NCBI RefSeq assembly: GCF_008369915.1
Contig: NZ_VSRN01000001.1
Span: 2,016,001 to 2,080,000, forward strand
Length of the DNA: 64,000 bases
Reading direction: 5' to 3'
DNA from: Dyadobacter sp. UC 10
GTDB taxonomy: Bacteria > Bacteroidota > Bacteroidia > Cytophagales > Spirosomataceae
The notes below the pieces were generated by a model, which was not told the origin of the DNA, did no database searches, and was given only the letters and a program-made list of their open reading frames with translations. Positions 8,608 to 17,692 of this stretch are shown here, piece after piece. The stretch's first letter is position 1. The number at the start of each line of letters is the position of its first letter. The translations under genes and the position numbers were made by a program.

Positions 8608-9530
8608 ACAGGCTCCCCGCTATTGTATTTAATCACATATTGCGGCTGACCGCTTTGTGCCATAAAACTCTTGCCGATATATTCTCCCAATACGCTCAAC
8701 AATGTGCATTGTATTCCTCCTATAAATATAAAAGTAGCTGTAACCACTTGCCAGCCCTTTGGGTCCGGGCCGATCAGCCATTGAATTGTAAGGAACAACA
8801 GCAGAAGAGAGCCCAGCGTAAACAAACCGACCCCAATCGGCATGAATAGCCGGATCGGCAGAGAGGAATAGCAAAAAAGTATATTGAGGAAAAGCGAGAC
8901 CAGTTTTTGCCAGGTATAATTTGAGATCCCTTCTTCACGCTTCAAATGTGCAACCTGCACTGTCCCGATATTTTTTGTAATTCTGAAGATCAGCCCGTCA
9001 ATGTAAGGATAGGGGCCCTGGTATTTAATAATTTCCTGAACTACTTCCTTACGTATCAGCTTGAAGCTCGATAGATAGAGATCTTTCGGTTTGTTGAGTA
9101 AATAGCTCGTCAACCAATTCACCAGCTTGCTGCCCAGGTTACGCCCTACCGAATGCTGTTTTTTTGAATAATAGGTATATACCACATCGTACTGCCCGTT
9201 CTCTGCGGTTTCAACCAGTTTTAGGATTTCTTCGGGAGGATTCTGAAAGTCGTCGTCGATCATGACACTATAATCACCGAAAGCCCAGTTCAAACCGCAC
9301 ATAACAGCATTAAATTCTCCGTAATTCCGGCGCAGCGAGATAAAGCGCACATTCGAATAAATCTTCGACAGTTGCATGCACACCTCCTCGGATTTGTCGC
9401 GGCTGCAATCGTTAACAAGGATAATTTCAAATGTTATTTCAGATAAGGTACCCTGCAGTTTTTCAACCAAAGGACTGATCGTCTTCTCGCTGTTGTAAAC
9501 CGGTATGATGACTGACAACTTCATACTCAC
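8604..9530 (-). CDS. GT2 family glycosyltransferase, polyprenyl-phosphate type (GtrB/ArnC-like)
   Basis: A 308-residue membrane glycosyltransferase. The N-terminal GT-A fold begins [10 protein letters not shown], has the metal-binding DDD at 92-94 and resembles dolichyl/undecaprenyl-phosphate sugar transferases. Two C-terminal membrane helices, about 235-258 and 270-292, are typical of GtrB and ArnC. These enzymes move a sugar from a nucleotide donor onto polyprenyl phosphate on the inner leaflet of the inner membrane. The neighbouring ketoisomerase and aminotransferase suggest an amino-deoxy sugar donor. The GTG at 9530 overlaps the upstream stop as GTGA; an ATG two codons later (9524) is an equal alternative. 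Confidence 0.9.
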   Translation of the reverse strand: MSMKLSVIIPVYNSEKTISPLVEKLQGTLSEITFEIILVNDCSRDKSEEVCMQLSKIYSNVRFISLRRNYGEFNAVMCGLNWAFGDYSVMIDDDFQNPPEEILKLVETAENGQYDVVYTYYSKKQHSVGRNLGSKLVNWLTSYLLNKPKDLYLSSFKLIRKEVVQEIIKYQGPYPYIDGLIFRITKNIGTVQVAHLKREEGISNYTWQKLVSLFLNILFCYSSLPIRLFMPIGVGLFTLGSLLLLFLTIQWLIGPDPKGWQVVTATFIFIGGIQCTLLSVLGEYIGKSFMAQSGQPQYVIKYNSGEPV

Positions 9531-10618
9531 GAGTCGAATTGATTGATGGTTTCAATGATGTAAGCAACCTCTTCGTCGCTCATCACCGGATTCAGCGGCA
9601 AACTGATGACTTCTTCATGAATTTGCTCGGTTACCGGCAGGATGAGCTGAGCCATCGACTTGTAAGCCAGCTGTTTATGGACAGGCAGCGGGTAATGAAC
9701 GTTTGTCTGTATACTTTTGCTTTCAAGATACGAAATCAGGCGTTGGCGCTCGGGGTGCCGCACTACGAAAAGGTGCCAGGAATCTTCCTGCACCCGGTCG
9801 GCTGGCGGTAAAATCAGTTGCGACAGCTTTATTTCATCCAAATACCTCCCGGCGATTTCCCGCCTACGTTCATTTTCCTTATCCAGATAAGGCAGTTTGA
9901 CATTCAGGATAGCCGCCTGAATTTCGTCCAGCCTGCTGTTAACACCCTGGTATTCATTTTTATATCGTTGCTGGGATCCATAGTTTCGGAGGTATCTGAT
10001 CTTCTTTGCGAGGGTTTCATCGGAAGTTGTCACCGCACCAGCGTCGCCGAGTGCACCCAGATTTTTGGTGGGATAAAAGCTGAAAGCCGTCGCATGCGCA
10101 ATTGAGCCTACCTTTTTTCCCTGATATTTGGTACCGTGCGCCTGGGCTGCGTCAGTTACTATTTTCAGGTCATATGTTTCAGCGAGCGCTGAGATCGCAT
10201 CCATTTCGCAGCTTCTTCCATAAAGATCAACCGTTAATATTGCCCGGGTTTTAGTAGTAATATGCGCTTCGACCAGCGACGCATCAAGCAACATGGTGTA
10301 AGGATCTGGTTCAACCAGCACGGGTGTCAAATGCAGAAAGCTAAGCGGCAATACGGACGCAATATAAGTATTGGCAGGAACAATGACTTCGGACCCGGGA
10401 GGAAAATCCATTGCTTTAAAAATCAGCGTAATGGCGTCCAAACCATTGGCAACTCCTACACAATGTCCAACCTGACAATAATTGGCAAAAGCGCGTTCAA
10501 AGGCTGCAAGCTCTTCACCCAGAATATACCATCCTGAACGGATAACCCGCAAGGAAGCAGCTTCAATTGCATCGAGGTATGGAGCGTTGACAAGGTTTAA
10601 ATCCAGAAAAGGAATCAT
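9527..10618 (-). CDS. DegT/DnrJ/EryC1/StrS aminotransferase, FdtB-like
   Basis: A 363-residue PLP enzyme of the sugar aminotransferase family. Asp156 in TDAAQAHG and the Schiff-base Lys185 in [12 protein letters not shown] are in place, and length is typical. Coupled directly to a FdtA/QdtA-type 3,4-ketoisomerase upstream (4-base overlap), it most likely aminates C3 of a dTDP-3-keto-6-deoxyhexose to give dTDP-Fuc3N or dTDP-Qui3N. The family cannot be assigned a substrate from motifs alone, so the exact sugar is inferred from context. No acetyltransferase (FdtC/QdtC) is present in the cluster. Confidence 0.9.
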   Translation of the reverse strand: MIPFLDLNLVNAPYLDAIEAASLRVIRSGWYILGEELAAFERAFANYCQVGHCVGVANGLDAITLIFKAMDFPPGSEVIVPANTYIASVLPLSFLHLTPVLVEPDPYTMLLDASLVEAHITTKTRAILTVDLYGRSCEMDAISALAETYDLKIVTDAAQAHGTKYQGKKVGSIAHATAFSFYPTKNLGALGDAGAVTTSDETLAKKIRYLRNYGSQQRYKNEYQGVNSRLDEIQAAILNVKLPYLDKENERRREIAGRYLDEIKLSQLILPPADRVQEDSWHLFVVRHPERQRLISYLESKSIQTNVHYPLPVHKQLAYKSMAQLILPVTEQIHEEVISLPLNPVMSDEEVAYIIETINQFDS

Positions 10619-11001
10619 TGAATCAGAAGCTGGCTCAGCATATAAGGTTCGTCGATATAATCGGCTTTATCATAATATTCATTTGACAAAACCAGTAACA
10701 TCGCGTCGGAAGAAAACATATCCATCGTATGCCAATCTTTGGGTTCAAGAATAAGGCAAGAGTCGGGGCTATTGAGAGTAAAATATTCCTCTCTTTCACC
10801 ATCATTGGAGTAAACCCGGCAACTTCCATGAAGGCATATCAATGCATTCCAGGCTTTATGATGCCGATGCCCGCCTCTCGGCGCATCACCGGTACCGTAG
10901 ATATAAAAAACACGCTTTATCGTCCCGGGAATGATCTTTTCAAATACCGTCAGGTTGCCTGAGTCGGTATTGAACGTATTCAAAGTAATTAGTGATGGCA
11001 T
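10615..11001 (-). CDS. FdtA/QdtA-type sugar 3,4-ketoisomerase (cupin)
   Basis: A 128-residue single-domain cupin of the FdtA/QdtA/WxcM-C family. The family signature [19 protein letters not shown] is visible at about 42-60, with the histidines that form the active site, followed by [14 protein letters not shown] and [13 protein letters not shown] near the C-terminus. Such enzymes convert dTDP-4-keto-6-deoxyglucose to the 3-keto isomer, the substrate of the aminotransferase that follows. The longest frame begins at a TTG (11037); the ATG at 11001 gives the family's usual N-terminus and is preferred. It is the first gene of the coupled run down to 7840. Confidence 0.88.
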   Translation of the reverse strand: MPSLITLNTFNTDSGNLTVFEKIIPGTIKRVFYIYGTGDAPRGGHRHHKAWNALICLHGSCRVYSNDGEREEYFTLNSPDSCLILEPKDWHTMDMFSSDAMLLVLSNEYYDKADYIDEPYMLSQLLIQ

Positions 11002-11215
11002 AGGGAAATCTTCTGTTAGTACCTCTTTAACACCCAATTAACAAACCGACTGAGAATTCAGAGTTCTTCTCAAAATACAAATAAAAGAATCAGATTTAAA
11101 AGCCAATTACCGAAAGGCTATTGTTAATTATTTTATTATCAGCATATTGAAAAATAAACTTTATAAAAGGATAATCTGCGCGATCCATCTCCAGGGACTA
11201 ACGGACAACCTGTCC

Positions 11216-12415
11216 CTATTTAAAAAAATGCCAGCCCGCAAAATGATCGATATACATCAACATTTTGACTGGTAAAGGTTCCAGCCAGAGAATTCTATTG
11301 TAACCCATATAAAAAACTTGCAAATGGATAACGCAGACTACCGCGGTAAAAAACAGGATCTGCCGGATTGTCGGAAGCGAGGTCGTTTTTACTAGTATAT
11401 GGAGAGATAATAAGATAAACGGGAATCCATAAGCCAGCGCCCGGTCCAGATCGTGCACATATATTCCCGTCGCTGTCAATACGATAAAACCGACTAGTAA
11501 TGCCAGTACCAGCCAGTATCGTTTTGTAAGCCAAAGAACCAGAAAAGCAGCCAGAATGATCAGCCAGATCCCTTCAAAAGTGGCCCAAATGCTACTACCC
11601 AGCCCATTCCGGTGCGCATTTGCGAATAGTACAGGAGTTCCTATTGTTGAGTAACTATGGTTTGGGAAATATTTGCCCTGCACATAAATACGAATTCCAA
11701 AGTAAATGATCCAGGCTACCCAGACGACCAGGCATTCTTTCACAAAAAACCGCCTGAAAATACCCGAAAAACTGAAATCATTTTTTTCATAGGCTTTAGT
11801 AACCATCCACCAGAGCATTAAATACCCTCCCGCGATTACCGCTCTTTCATCAGTAAAAAAAGCAACCTGCAAGAAAAGGAATATATGAATTGGGTTACTG
11901 CTTAACAATGCGGCGAGCAGAAAGAAATAGGCAAAACCGTCACCATATCCATGCACATCCGCAAATGTCCAGACACTCACGAAGGTATTTGCTACCGACA
12001 ATATCACCAGCGCAGCTACCGCTTTATCCTCGCAAAGTGAGTAAACGTAGTTGCCGATCCGCTTCAAAAACACGATTCCGGCAATGGCCTGAGCGAACAG
12101 GATGATGAGAATGTTGCCGTTCGTAAGAAAAGAAAACAATGGCAGTGTCCAGCGAAAAATCATATTCTCGCGCCGGACATCATAATCCATGTCCTTCGGA
12201 TGAAAAAGGTCCTGGGCCTGGTTATGAATAAAAACCCAGGCGTCCAGCTTTACTCCTCCCGGTCGAAAGTGGTCGATCAAAAGCGTATAGGGCGGAAATG
12301 CGAGAAACAGCGCGATGGCAACGGAAACCAGCGTGGCCTTCCAAAGCCAGTTGCCGCCAGATAACCTGAGTTCAATCCAGGAAAAAAATGACCTGTAGAA
12401 ATTCTCTAATATCAT
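11216..12415 (-). CDS. Multi-pass membrane protein beside the amino-sugar cassette, unknown function (GT-C-like topology)
   Basis: About 399 residues with roughly 9-10 hydrophobic segments alternating with short loops and one longer loop after the first helix (about residues 40-85, rich in Asp, His and Arg). The overall shape, with a large first extracytoplasmic loop and aromatic-rich helices, recalls GT-C glycosyltransferases or the membrane partners of GtrB enzymes, but I do not recognise a diagnostic motif. The longest frame starts at a TTG (12481) inside sbcC. The ATG at 12415 is preferred because a TATCTTTG promoter element lies just upstream of it. A role in flipping or transferring the lipid-linked sugar made by the adjacent GT2 is speculation from position. 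Confidence 0.65.
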   Translation of the reverse strand: MILENFYRSFFSWIELRLSGGNWLWKATLVSVAIALFLAFPPYTLLIDHFRPGGVKLDAWVFIHNQAQDLFHPKDMDYDVRRENMIFRWTLPLFSFLTNGNILIILFAQAIAGIVFLKRIGNYVYSLCEDKAVAALVILSVANTFVSVWTFADVHGYGDGFAYFFLLAALLSSNPIHIFLFLQVAFFTDERAVIAGGYLMLWWMVTKAYEKNDFSFSGIFRRFFVKECLVVWVAWIIYFGIRIYVQGKYFPNHSYSTIGTPVLFANAHRNGLGSSIWATFEGIWLIILAAFLVLWLTKRYWLVLALLVGFIVLTATGIYVHDLDRALAYGFPFILLSLHILVKTTSLPTIRQILFFTAVVCVIHLQVFYMGYNRILWLEPLPVKMLMYIDHFAGWHFFK

Positions 12416-12439
12416 TAGGGGGTAATATGTGTATAATAC

Positions 12440-12471
12440 CAAAGATACGGTTATTGAAAAGTCACTTCCAA
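12440..12471 (-). promoter_or_regulatory. Promoter inside the sbcC 3' end, driving the membrane protein gene
   Basis: On the minus strand TATCTTTG (12447-12440) is a perfect TAnnTTTG -7 element, with TTGG (12471-12468) as a -33 element 20 bases upstream. It ends 25 bases before the ATG at 12415, which supports that start. Confidence 0.55.
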
Positions 12472-15400
12472 CTCGCTTCAATCCGGCTACCTTCTTCGCT
12501 TTCCGTTATCTTGAGATAAGTCTGGATTTCCTGCTGTAAATCCTCTACATGACTGATAATCCCGACAATACGGTTCTCCTTTCTGAGCGACTTAAGTGTC
12601 TCAAAAACAGTTTGTAAGGCATTTTTATCGAGTGAACCGAAACCTTCGTCCAGAAAAAAGAAATTATGTTTCGATTCGTTGCGGACATGAATGTGATCAG
12701 CAAGCGCGAGCGCCAGGGAAAGGGCCGCCTGAAATTTCTGCCCGCCCGAAAGAGTTTTCAGCAACCGCATATGTCCTCCATTCAGCAAATCCCTGATCCA
12801 GAAACTGTTCCCCTCCCCCAGTTCCAGATGCAGCTGCTGGTGCGTCATTTGGTGAAAACGGTGGTTTGCTGCCTGAATAAGGTTATTCAGGTAAATACTG
12901 GAAGCATAATCCACGAACCCGCTGGAACGGAATAGTTTTGAGAGATCGTCCAAATGCGCTTTCCTGAGGGTTAACCGCTCTTTTTCTTTAACCAGCAATT
13001 GCTTTTTAGCCAGGTCGTCAGCCATTTTTTTAAGCAGCCGGTCAAGTCCGCCTTCTTCTTTCTGATGCGCATTCAGGCTGGCTGTTAGGGTTTGTTTGGC
13101 CAGGGTTGCCGCTTCGTGTTGTTCCGCGTTATATTGCTGCTCCGTATTTTCCTGCAAAAGCTGCTGCAAATCGCGGCTTGTTGTCTCCAGCGCAAACTTG
13201 AAAGTCTCAATTGCTTTCCGCTCAGTATCGATTTGGATATTTTTTCCCAATATCGCTTCGACCTGAGACTCAGAATTGAATTCGTATCGGGAAAGCTCCA
13301 GATCAATTTTACCCTGAATGTCCATCAGATCTTTCCGGTAACTATCCAATGCCGCCTGCAAAGTGGCCTGACTTCCAGCCAGCACATTTTTCTCCATTTC
13401 AAGTGCATTCAGCTGTTGTTCGGTTTGTTCAAAAAGCGCAGTGATTTCCTTGTAGGTAGATTTCAGTGCATTGACTTTTTCAAAAATCTTTTGCTCCGGC
13501 TCGTTCACAAAGTCTGCCAGCTTCACCTTTTCAAGCTGTTCTGACAAGGTTAAAACCGTATTTTCAAGCCGGATAATCTCGTCTTTGAGCACCTGCAGTG
13601 GCTTTTCTATTTTTTCAGTTTTTTGCTGAATTTCCATTTCTATCTGCGCCGTCAGTTTTTTGATCGCCGCCTCGCCTTCCCGTATTGCATTCTGGCTTTG
13701 GGTGACTGCTTCAAAATGTTTTTCAAAAGCCGCCCGGTCGTTTTTGTCAAACCGTTCCCACAAAAAAAGCTGTTCGTGTTCCTTCGTTTTTTCCTTTGCC
13801 TGGTCCCAGCGTTCTCTGATAGCAGCTTTCCGCTTTTCAAGAACTGCAATCTGGTTAAACAGTCGCTCCACCGGCAATTGCGATTTCCTGACCAAATGCT
13901 CGCGTTGTTCGAGGTTCGAGAGACTTACTTCAGCAGTTTTGATTTCAGAATCCAGCGAATCATCATCGTGCAGCTTGGCGGGATGATGCGAAGAGCCGCA
14001 AAGCGGACACGGTTGTCCGTCTTCCAATGCAACCGAATATTTCTGCAAAGCAAGCTGCGTCTTCATACCTAGAAGAGTTGCCGAAAGCGACTTTCTCTCT
14101 CCCTCGCTTGCATTCAGGAAGTTTTGAATTGTGGTTTGAAAATTTTCAGGACTAACGGAGAGAGGCAGGTCATGGAGCAGCATGGCGCGGCTTTTTTCCA
14201 ATTGTTCATCGAGTGCGGCTTGTTGAGTTTTCAATTCTGTCTGCAAATCTTCCGCCTCTGCCTTAACCATTTGCCTGTTTTCTGCCAGGCTGTCTGCCTT
14301 CAAAAACCATGATTTAATCAGGCTTAATTCATGAATATCAGCCAGCTCCGCTTTTTTGGATTCGTTTTCCTTTTCCTTGTCAAGCTTCTGTAGTTTCAAC
14401 AGTTCAATCGCCTTATCAGTGACTTTCAACTGCGCTTCACCGCGCTCCAGTGCTTCCTTTCGCTTTGTGACAGCCGTCGAGCTTTCCAGAATCCGGATCA
14501 CTTTTTCCAGCTCGTCGGCCGTATCCAGCAATTCTTCCCGCTTCCCGTACCGGGGTTTCAGCTCACTCAGGGTTTCGTTTTGCGTTTTAATCAAAACAGC
14601 CAGCTCTTTGCTTCTTAACTGGTTGTTTAAAAATTGCTTTTCCTCTCGCTCAGTATCTGATGCAAGCTTACGTTTTTGGTCAAAAAGCGATTTAAAATGG
14701 AGAGAACAGATTTCATAAATCTTGAGTACCTCCTCCCGAAGCTGCATTTCCGGAGCACTTAGTTCAAGCTCCTCTTTTTGCTTTTGAAGTAAACCGATCT
14801 TTTCCGCCGTCGCTTTCAGCCGTTGAAAAAGACTTTCCAACTCCGTTTGAAGTAACAACTCCGCATTTATCTTCCTGATCTCTGCTCTTATCAGCTCGCG
14901 CTTTTTTTGCTCTTCGTCGATCATTTCCGGGGTTACCTCGCCCAATCCTGTCAACTGACCATCCAGATTGGACAATGCAATATCGTTCTGCTTGCTCAGC
15001 GACCCGACGTTTCGGCTCAAATCATATTTTTCGAGCTGAAATAGCTCTTTCATCATCCGTGTGCGTTCCGCATCGCGGAGTTCGATAAACTCCTGGAAAC
15101 GTCCCTGAGGGATAATGATCGTGCGACGGAAATTATCGTAGCTCAGCCCGATGATACTTTCAGTCGATTCCGTTTCCGGCAAGGGCACCCACTTTTCATC
15201 TTCCCAGATATAAGCCCTTCTCTCGAAAGTCTTTACGTCCTTAAAATTCTTTGTATTCCTTTTCCCGCGGACCGTGAACTTATACTTATCCCCTTTTTTC
15301 CCGGCAATGCATTCGAAATCTATCAAAAGATCATCGGAGCGCAGGTTCATCATATTGTAGGTCCGGTCGTCACCAGACTTGTTCAGCCGCTCGGTATCTC

Positions 15401-15560
15401 CATATAACGCAAAAGTGATCGCTTCCAGAATAGAAGATTTCCCGCTCCCGACCGCACCAAAAATCCCAAACAACGCAGCATCCGTCAAAGGATCAAAATC
15501 AATCTCCTGTTCAGTTTGGTAAGAATATAAGCCTTTTATTTTGAGGTATTTGGGGATCAT
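12462..15560 (-). CDS. sbcC: SbcC-type SMC-like exonuclease ATPase subunit
   Basis: A 1032-residue protein with the Rad50/SbcC layout. The N-terminal Walker A is GAVGSGKS at 35-42. Two long coiled-coil arms flank a zinc hook with CPLCGSSHHP near residue 517. The C-terminal lobe has the ABC signature LSGGQ (around 935) and a Walker B FFFLDEGFG (around 967). With SbcD it forms a nuclease that cleaves DNA hairpins and protein-blocked ends. The usual sbcD gene, normally immediately upstream in one operon, is absent; a repeat-filled 189-base gap and a GH3 gene lie there instead. The start ATG at 15560 gives the canonical N-terminal strand preceding Walker A. Confidence 0.93.
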   Translation of the reverse strand: MIPKYLKIKGLYSYQTEQEIDFDPLTDAALFGIFGAVGSGKSSILEAITFALYGDTERLNKSGDDRTYNMMNLRSDDLLIDFECIAGKKGDKYKFTVRGKRNTKNFKDVKTFERRAYIWEDEKWVPLPETESTESIIGLSYDNFRRTIIIPQGRFQEFIELRDAERTRMMKELFQLEKYDLSRNVGSLSKQNDIALSNLDGQLTGLGEVTPEMIDEEQKKRELIRAEIRKINAELLLQTELESLFQRLKATAEKIGLLQKQKEELELSAPEMQLREEVLKIYEICSLHFKSLFDQKRKLASDTEREEKQFLNNQLRSKELAVLIKTQNETLSELKPRYGKREELLDTADELEKVIRILESSTAVTKRKEALERGEAQLKVTDKAIELLKLQKLDKEKENESKKAELADIHELSLIKSWFLKADSLAENRQMVKAEAEDLQTELKTQQAALDEQLEKSRAMLLHDLPLSVSPENFQTTIQNFLNASEGERKSLSATLLGMKTQLALQKYSVALEDGQPCPLCGSSHHPAKLHDDDSLDSEIKTAEVSLSNLEQREHLVRKSQLPVERLFNQIAVLEKRKAAIRERWDQAKEKTKEHEQLFLWERFDKNDRAAFEKHFEAVTQSQNAIREGEAAIKKLTAQIEMEIQQKTEKIEKPLQVLKDEIIRLENTVLTLSEQLEKVKLADFVNEPEQKIFEKVNALKSTYKEITALFEQTEQQLNALEMEKNVLAGSQATLQAALDSYRKDLMDIQGKIDLELSRYEFNSESQVEAILGKNIQIDTERKAIETFKFALETTSRDLQQLLQENTEQQYNAEQHEAATLAKQTLTASLNAHQKEEGGLDRLLKKMADDLAKKQLLVKEKERLTLRKAHLDDLSKLFRSSGFVDYASSIYLNNLIQAANHRFHQMTHQQLHLELGEGNSFWIRDLLNGGHMRLLKTLSGGQKFQAALSLALALADHIHVRNESKHNFFFLDEGFGSLDKNALQTVFETLKSLRKENRIVGIISHVEDLQQEIQTYLKITESEEGSRIEASWK

Positions 15561-15564
15561 TGTT

Positions 15565-15746
15565 TTGGCATTAGGCAGTATGCGTTAGGCTCTATGCTTT
15601 TAGCTTTAAGCTGTTAGCCATTAGCTTTTAGAATTAATATGTAATAATACCAAACACTAGCAGCCAGAAAACAACCAGCAAAGGGCTAATAGCTAACGGC
15701 CAATAGCTAAAGGCATAGAGCTTAAAACCTAAAGCATACAGCTTAA
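15565..15746. repeat. Imperfect inverted repeat of AGCTAA/TTAGCT words between GH3 and sbcC
   Basis: The left half (15565-15632) is made of words such as TTAGCTTTAAGCTGTTAGCC and the right half (15681-15746) of their complements. CTCTATGCTTTTAGCT at 15590-15605 matches the complement of 15705-15720 at 15 of 16 bases. The two halves can form a long interrupted hairpin around a loop of about 50 bases. Such GCTAA-rich repeats recur between genes in Bacteroidota. The gap holds no gene and must also contain the sbcC promoter. Confidence 0.65.
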
Positions 15747-15749
15747 CCC

Positions 15750-17264
15750 TCAAAGCCCCGCCAGCAAATCATCCAGATATTCCCTGTCGTTGCTAAGTCT
15801 GGGTACCTTGTTCTGTCCGCCTAGTTTCTGGCGTTTGCCCATCCAGGTGTAGAAGGTACCTGTAGGTACGAAATGGATCACCGGCGGCAGCAGGGCCATA
15901 TCCTTGTATCTTTTAGCATCGTAATCCGAATTGACTTCCCGCAATGCAGCGTCGAGTGCCGTGCTGAATTCATTTTGATCAGCAGGTGCTTTGGTAAATT
16001 CGATAATCCATTCGTGGCTGCCCCGAGAGCCATCGCCCATATATACCGGGCCGGCTGTGTAATTTGCTACCAGGCAATCTGTCTTTTGAGCCGCTACCTT
16101 GATCGCGTGATCTGCATTCTCAACGATTACTTCCTCACCAAATGCATTGATAAAGTGCTTGGTACGCCCGCTTACTTTTACCCTAAACGGATAAACCGAA
16201 GTAAATTTAACTGTGTCCCCGATCAGATAGCGCCATAATCCCGCATTGGTCGAAATCACCATTGCATAGTTTTTACCTACTTCCACTTCGTCGAGCAGCA
16301 GTGCTTTCGGGTGCTTTTTACCAACTTCTTCTACTGGTACAAATTCGTAGAAGATGCCATAATCCAGCATCAGAAGCATTTCTCCTACCCTATTAATGTC
16401 ATCCTGGATAGCGAAAAAGCCTTCCGACGCACTGTAAGTTTCAAGATATAAAACCTGATCCGACGGAAAATATTTGGTCATGAAAAGGTCACGGTAAGGC
16501 TCAAACGAAACTGCGCCGTGAACAAACACCTCGAAATCGGGCCACACTTCCAGCATATTTTTCTTGCCTGTCAATTCAAGTATCTGATCCAGCAGCACAA
16601 TTGTCCAGGTAGGCACGCCGAGTATGCTCGTGACATTTTCCTGAGAGCAAATAGAAGCCATTTTTTCCAGCTTAGTCTCCCAATGGTCCATTAATGCCAC
16701 TTCCAGTGGCGGTGTACGCATAAATTCTGCCCAGGAAGGCAGGTTTTGCATGATTACCGCTGAAACATCACCGATCTGCGTGTAATCATCAAATGGATTT
16801 GCGTGTAATGTACCTCCGATTGACAATCCTTTTCCATCAAAAACCCGCGTATCCGGCCGGTTGTTGATCAGGAGCGTCATCATATCTTTCCCTCCCTCGT
16901 AGTGGCATTCTTCGAGTGCTTCCGGCGATACAGGCAGGTATTTGCTTCTGGCATTCGTAGTACCCGACGATTTTGAAAACCATTCGATGGGCGAAGGCCA
17001 CATTACATTAGGTTCGCCCTTGAGTACACGCTCGATATAGGGATACAGGTCCTCGTAGGTTGAGACCGGCACCTGTTCCTGAAATTCCTTTACTGATCTG
17101 ATCTGACTGTAATTGTACCTGCTTCCCCACTCCGTGTAACGCGCCGTTTCAATTAGTTCGGAAAAGATGCGCTGCTGGGTTTCGATCGGGTATTTCATAA
17201 ACTGCTCTATCCTTTCAAAGCGGCGCTTTAAGAACCAGACAGTCATATCGTTAACCAGCTTCAT
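15750..17264 (-). CDS. GH3 family acyl-acid-amido-synthetase-like protein
   Basis: A 504-residue protein of the GH3 superfamily, best known from plants where members conjugate amino acids to acyl acids such as indole acetate or jasmonate through an acyl-adenylate. The ATP-binding motif I is visible as SSGTTNARSK at 99-108, followed by YLPVS; a YSASEG-type motif II and YLIGDTVKF motif III follow in the usual order. Bacterial GH3 proteins are common in Bacteroidota but largely uncharacterised, and the acyl and amino substrates cannot be read from the sequence. It is transcribed alone, with a terminator of the next gene behind its 5' end. Confidence 0.88.
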   Translation of the reverse strand: MKLVNDMTVWFLKRRFERIEQFMKYPIETQQRIFSELIETARYTEWGSRYNYSQIRSVKEFQEQVPVSTYEDLYPYIERVLKGEPNVMWPSPIEWFSKSSGTTNARSKYLPVSPEALEECHYEGGKDMMTLLINNRPDTRVFDGKGLSIGGTLHANPFDDYTQIGDVSAVIMQNLPSWAEFMRTPPLEVALMDHWETKLEKMASICSQENVTSILGVPTWTIVLLDQILELTGKKNMLEVWPDFEVFVHGAVSFEPYRDLFMTKYFPSDQVLYLETYSASEGFFAIQDDINRVGEMLLMLDYGIFYEFVPVEEVGKKHPKALLLDEVEVGKNYAMVISTNAGLWRYLIGDTVKFTSVYPFRVKVSGRTKHFINAFGEEVIVENADHAIKVAAQKTDCLVANYTAGPVYMGDGSRGSHEWIIEFTKAPADQNEFSTALDAALREVNSDYDAKRYKDMALLPPVIHFVPTGTFYTWMGKRQKLGGQNKVPRLSNDREYLDDLLAGL

Positions 17265-17311
17265 TGTATTTACTCAGTTTGAAGTGCCAGATGGAAGACC
17301 GTAAAAATAAC

Positions 17312-17358
17312 AATAAAAAATGGTGGGAGAACAGTTTTTCAACCTGTTTCCCACCATT
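17312..17358 (-). terminator. Terminator after the YeaQ-like gene
   Basis: TGGTGGGA-type arm at 17321-17334 pairs with 17344-17356. On the minus strand the stem is followed by ATTTTTTATT, so it ends transcription of the gene at 17374-17628. Confidence 0.8.
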
Positions 17359-17373
17359 CTGTTCCGAAGAATT

Positions 17374-17628
17374 TTATGATCTGGAGCTAAACTTTCGGTA
17401 GATAAACAGGAGCAAAACAGCACCTAGTATGGCAATGAAAAGGCTCCCGAAATTAAATCCGTCAACGGTTCCGTAACCCAGCATAGATGAAATCCAGCCC
17501 CCAATTACGGCTCCTGCAATACCAATCAATATGGTAACAATAAAACCGCCCGGATCCTTTCCCGGATGAAGTGCCTTTGCAATAGCACCGGCGACCAGGC
17601 CGACGATGATCCATGTTAAAATACCCAT
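17374..17628 (-). CDS. GlsB/YeaQ/YmgE family membrane protein
   Basis: An 84-residue protein with three hydrophobic segments (about 3-17, 28-47 and 58-76) and the glycine-rich transglycosylase-associated-protein pattern: GLVAGAIAKAL, then GGFIVTILIGIAGAVIGGW. The family is small inner-membrane proteins often induced by stress; the molecular role is unknown. It forms a single-gene unit with its own terminator. Confidence 0.9.
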   Translation of the reverse strand: MGILTWIIVGLVAGAIAKALHPGKDPGGFIVTILIGIAGAVIGGWISSMLGYGTVDGFNFGSLFIAILGAVLLLFIYRKFSSRS

Positions 17629-17692
17629 AGTTCTTAGTTTAGATTAATAAAGGTGTTCAAACTTCAATAACAAAAACCATGCCGTGTTGGAA

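Noticed and set aside
11194-11218. AGGGAC/GTCCCT hairpin as a terminator for the membrane protein gene
   Set aside because: The stem is only six bases and no T-tract follows it on the minus strand; the right arm also overlaps the stop codon.
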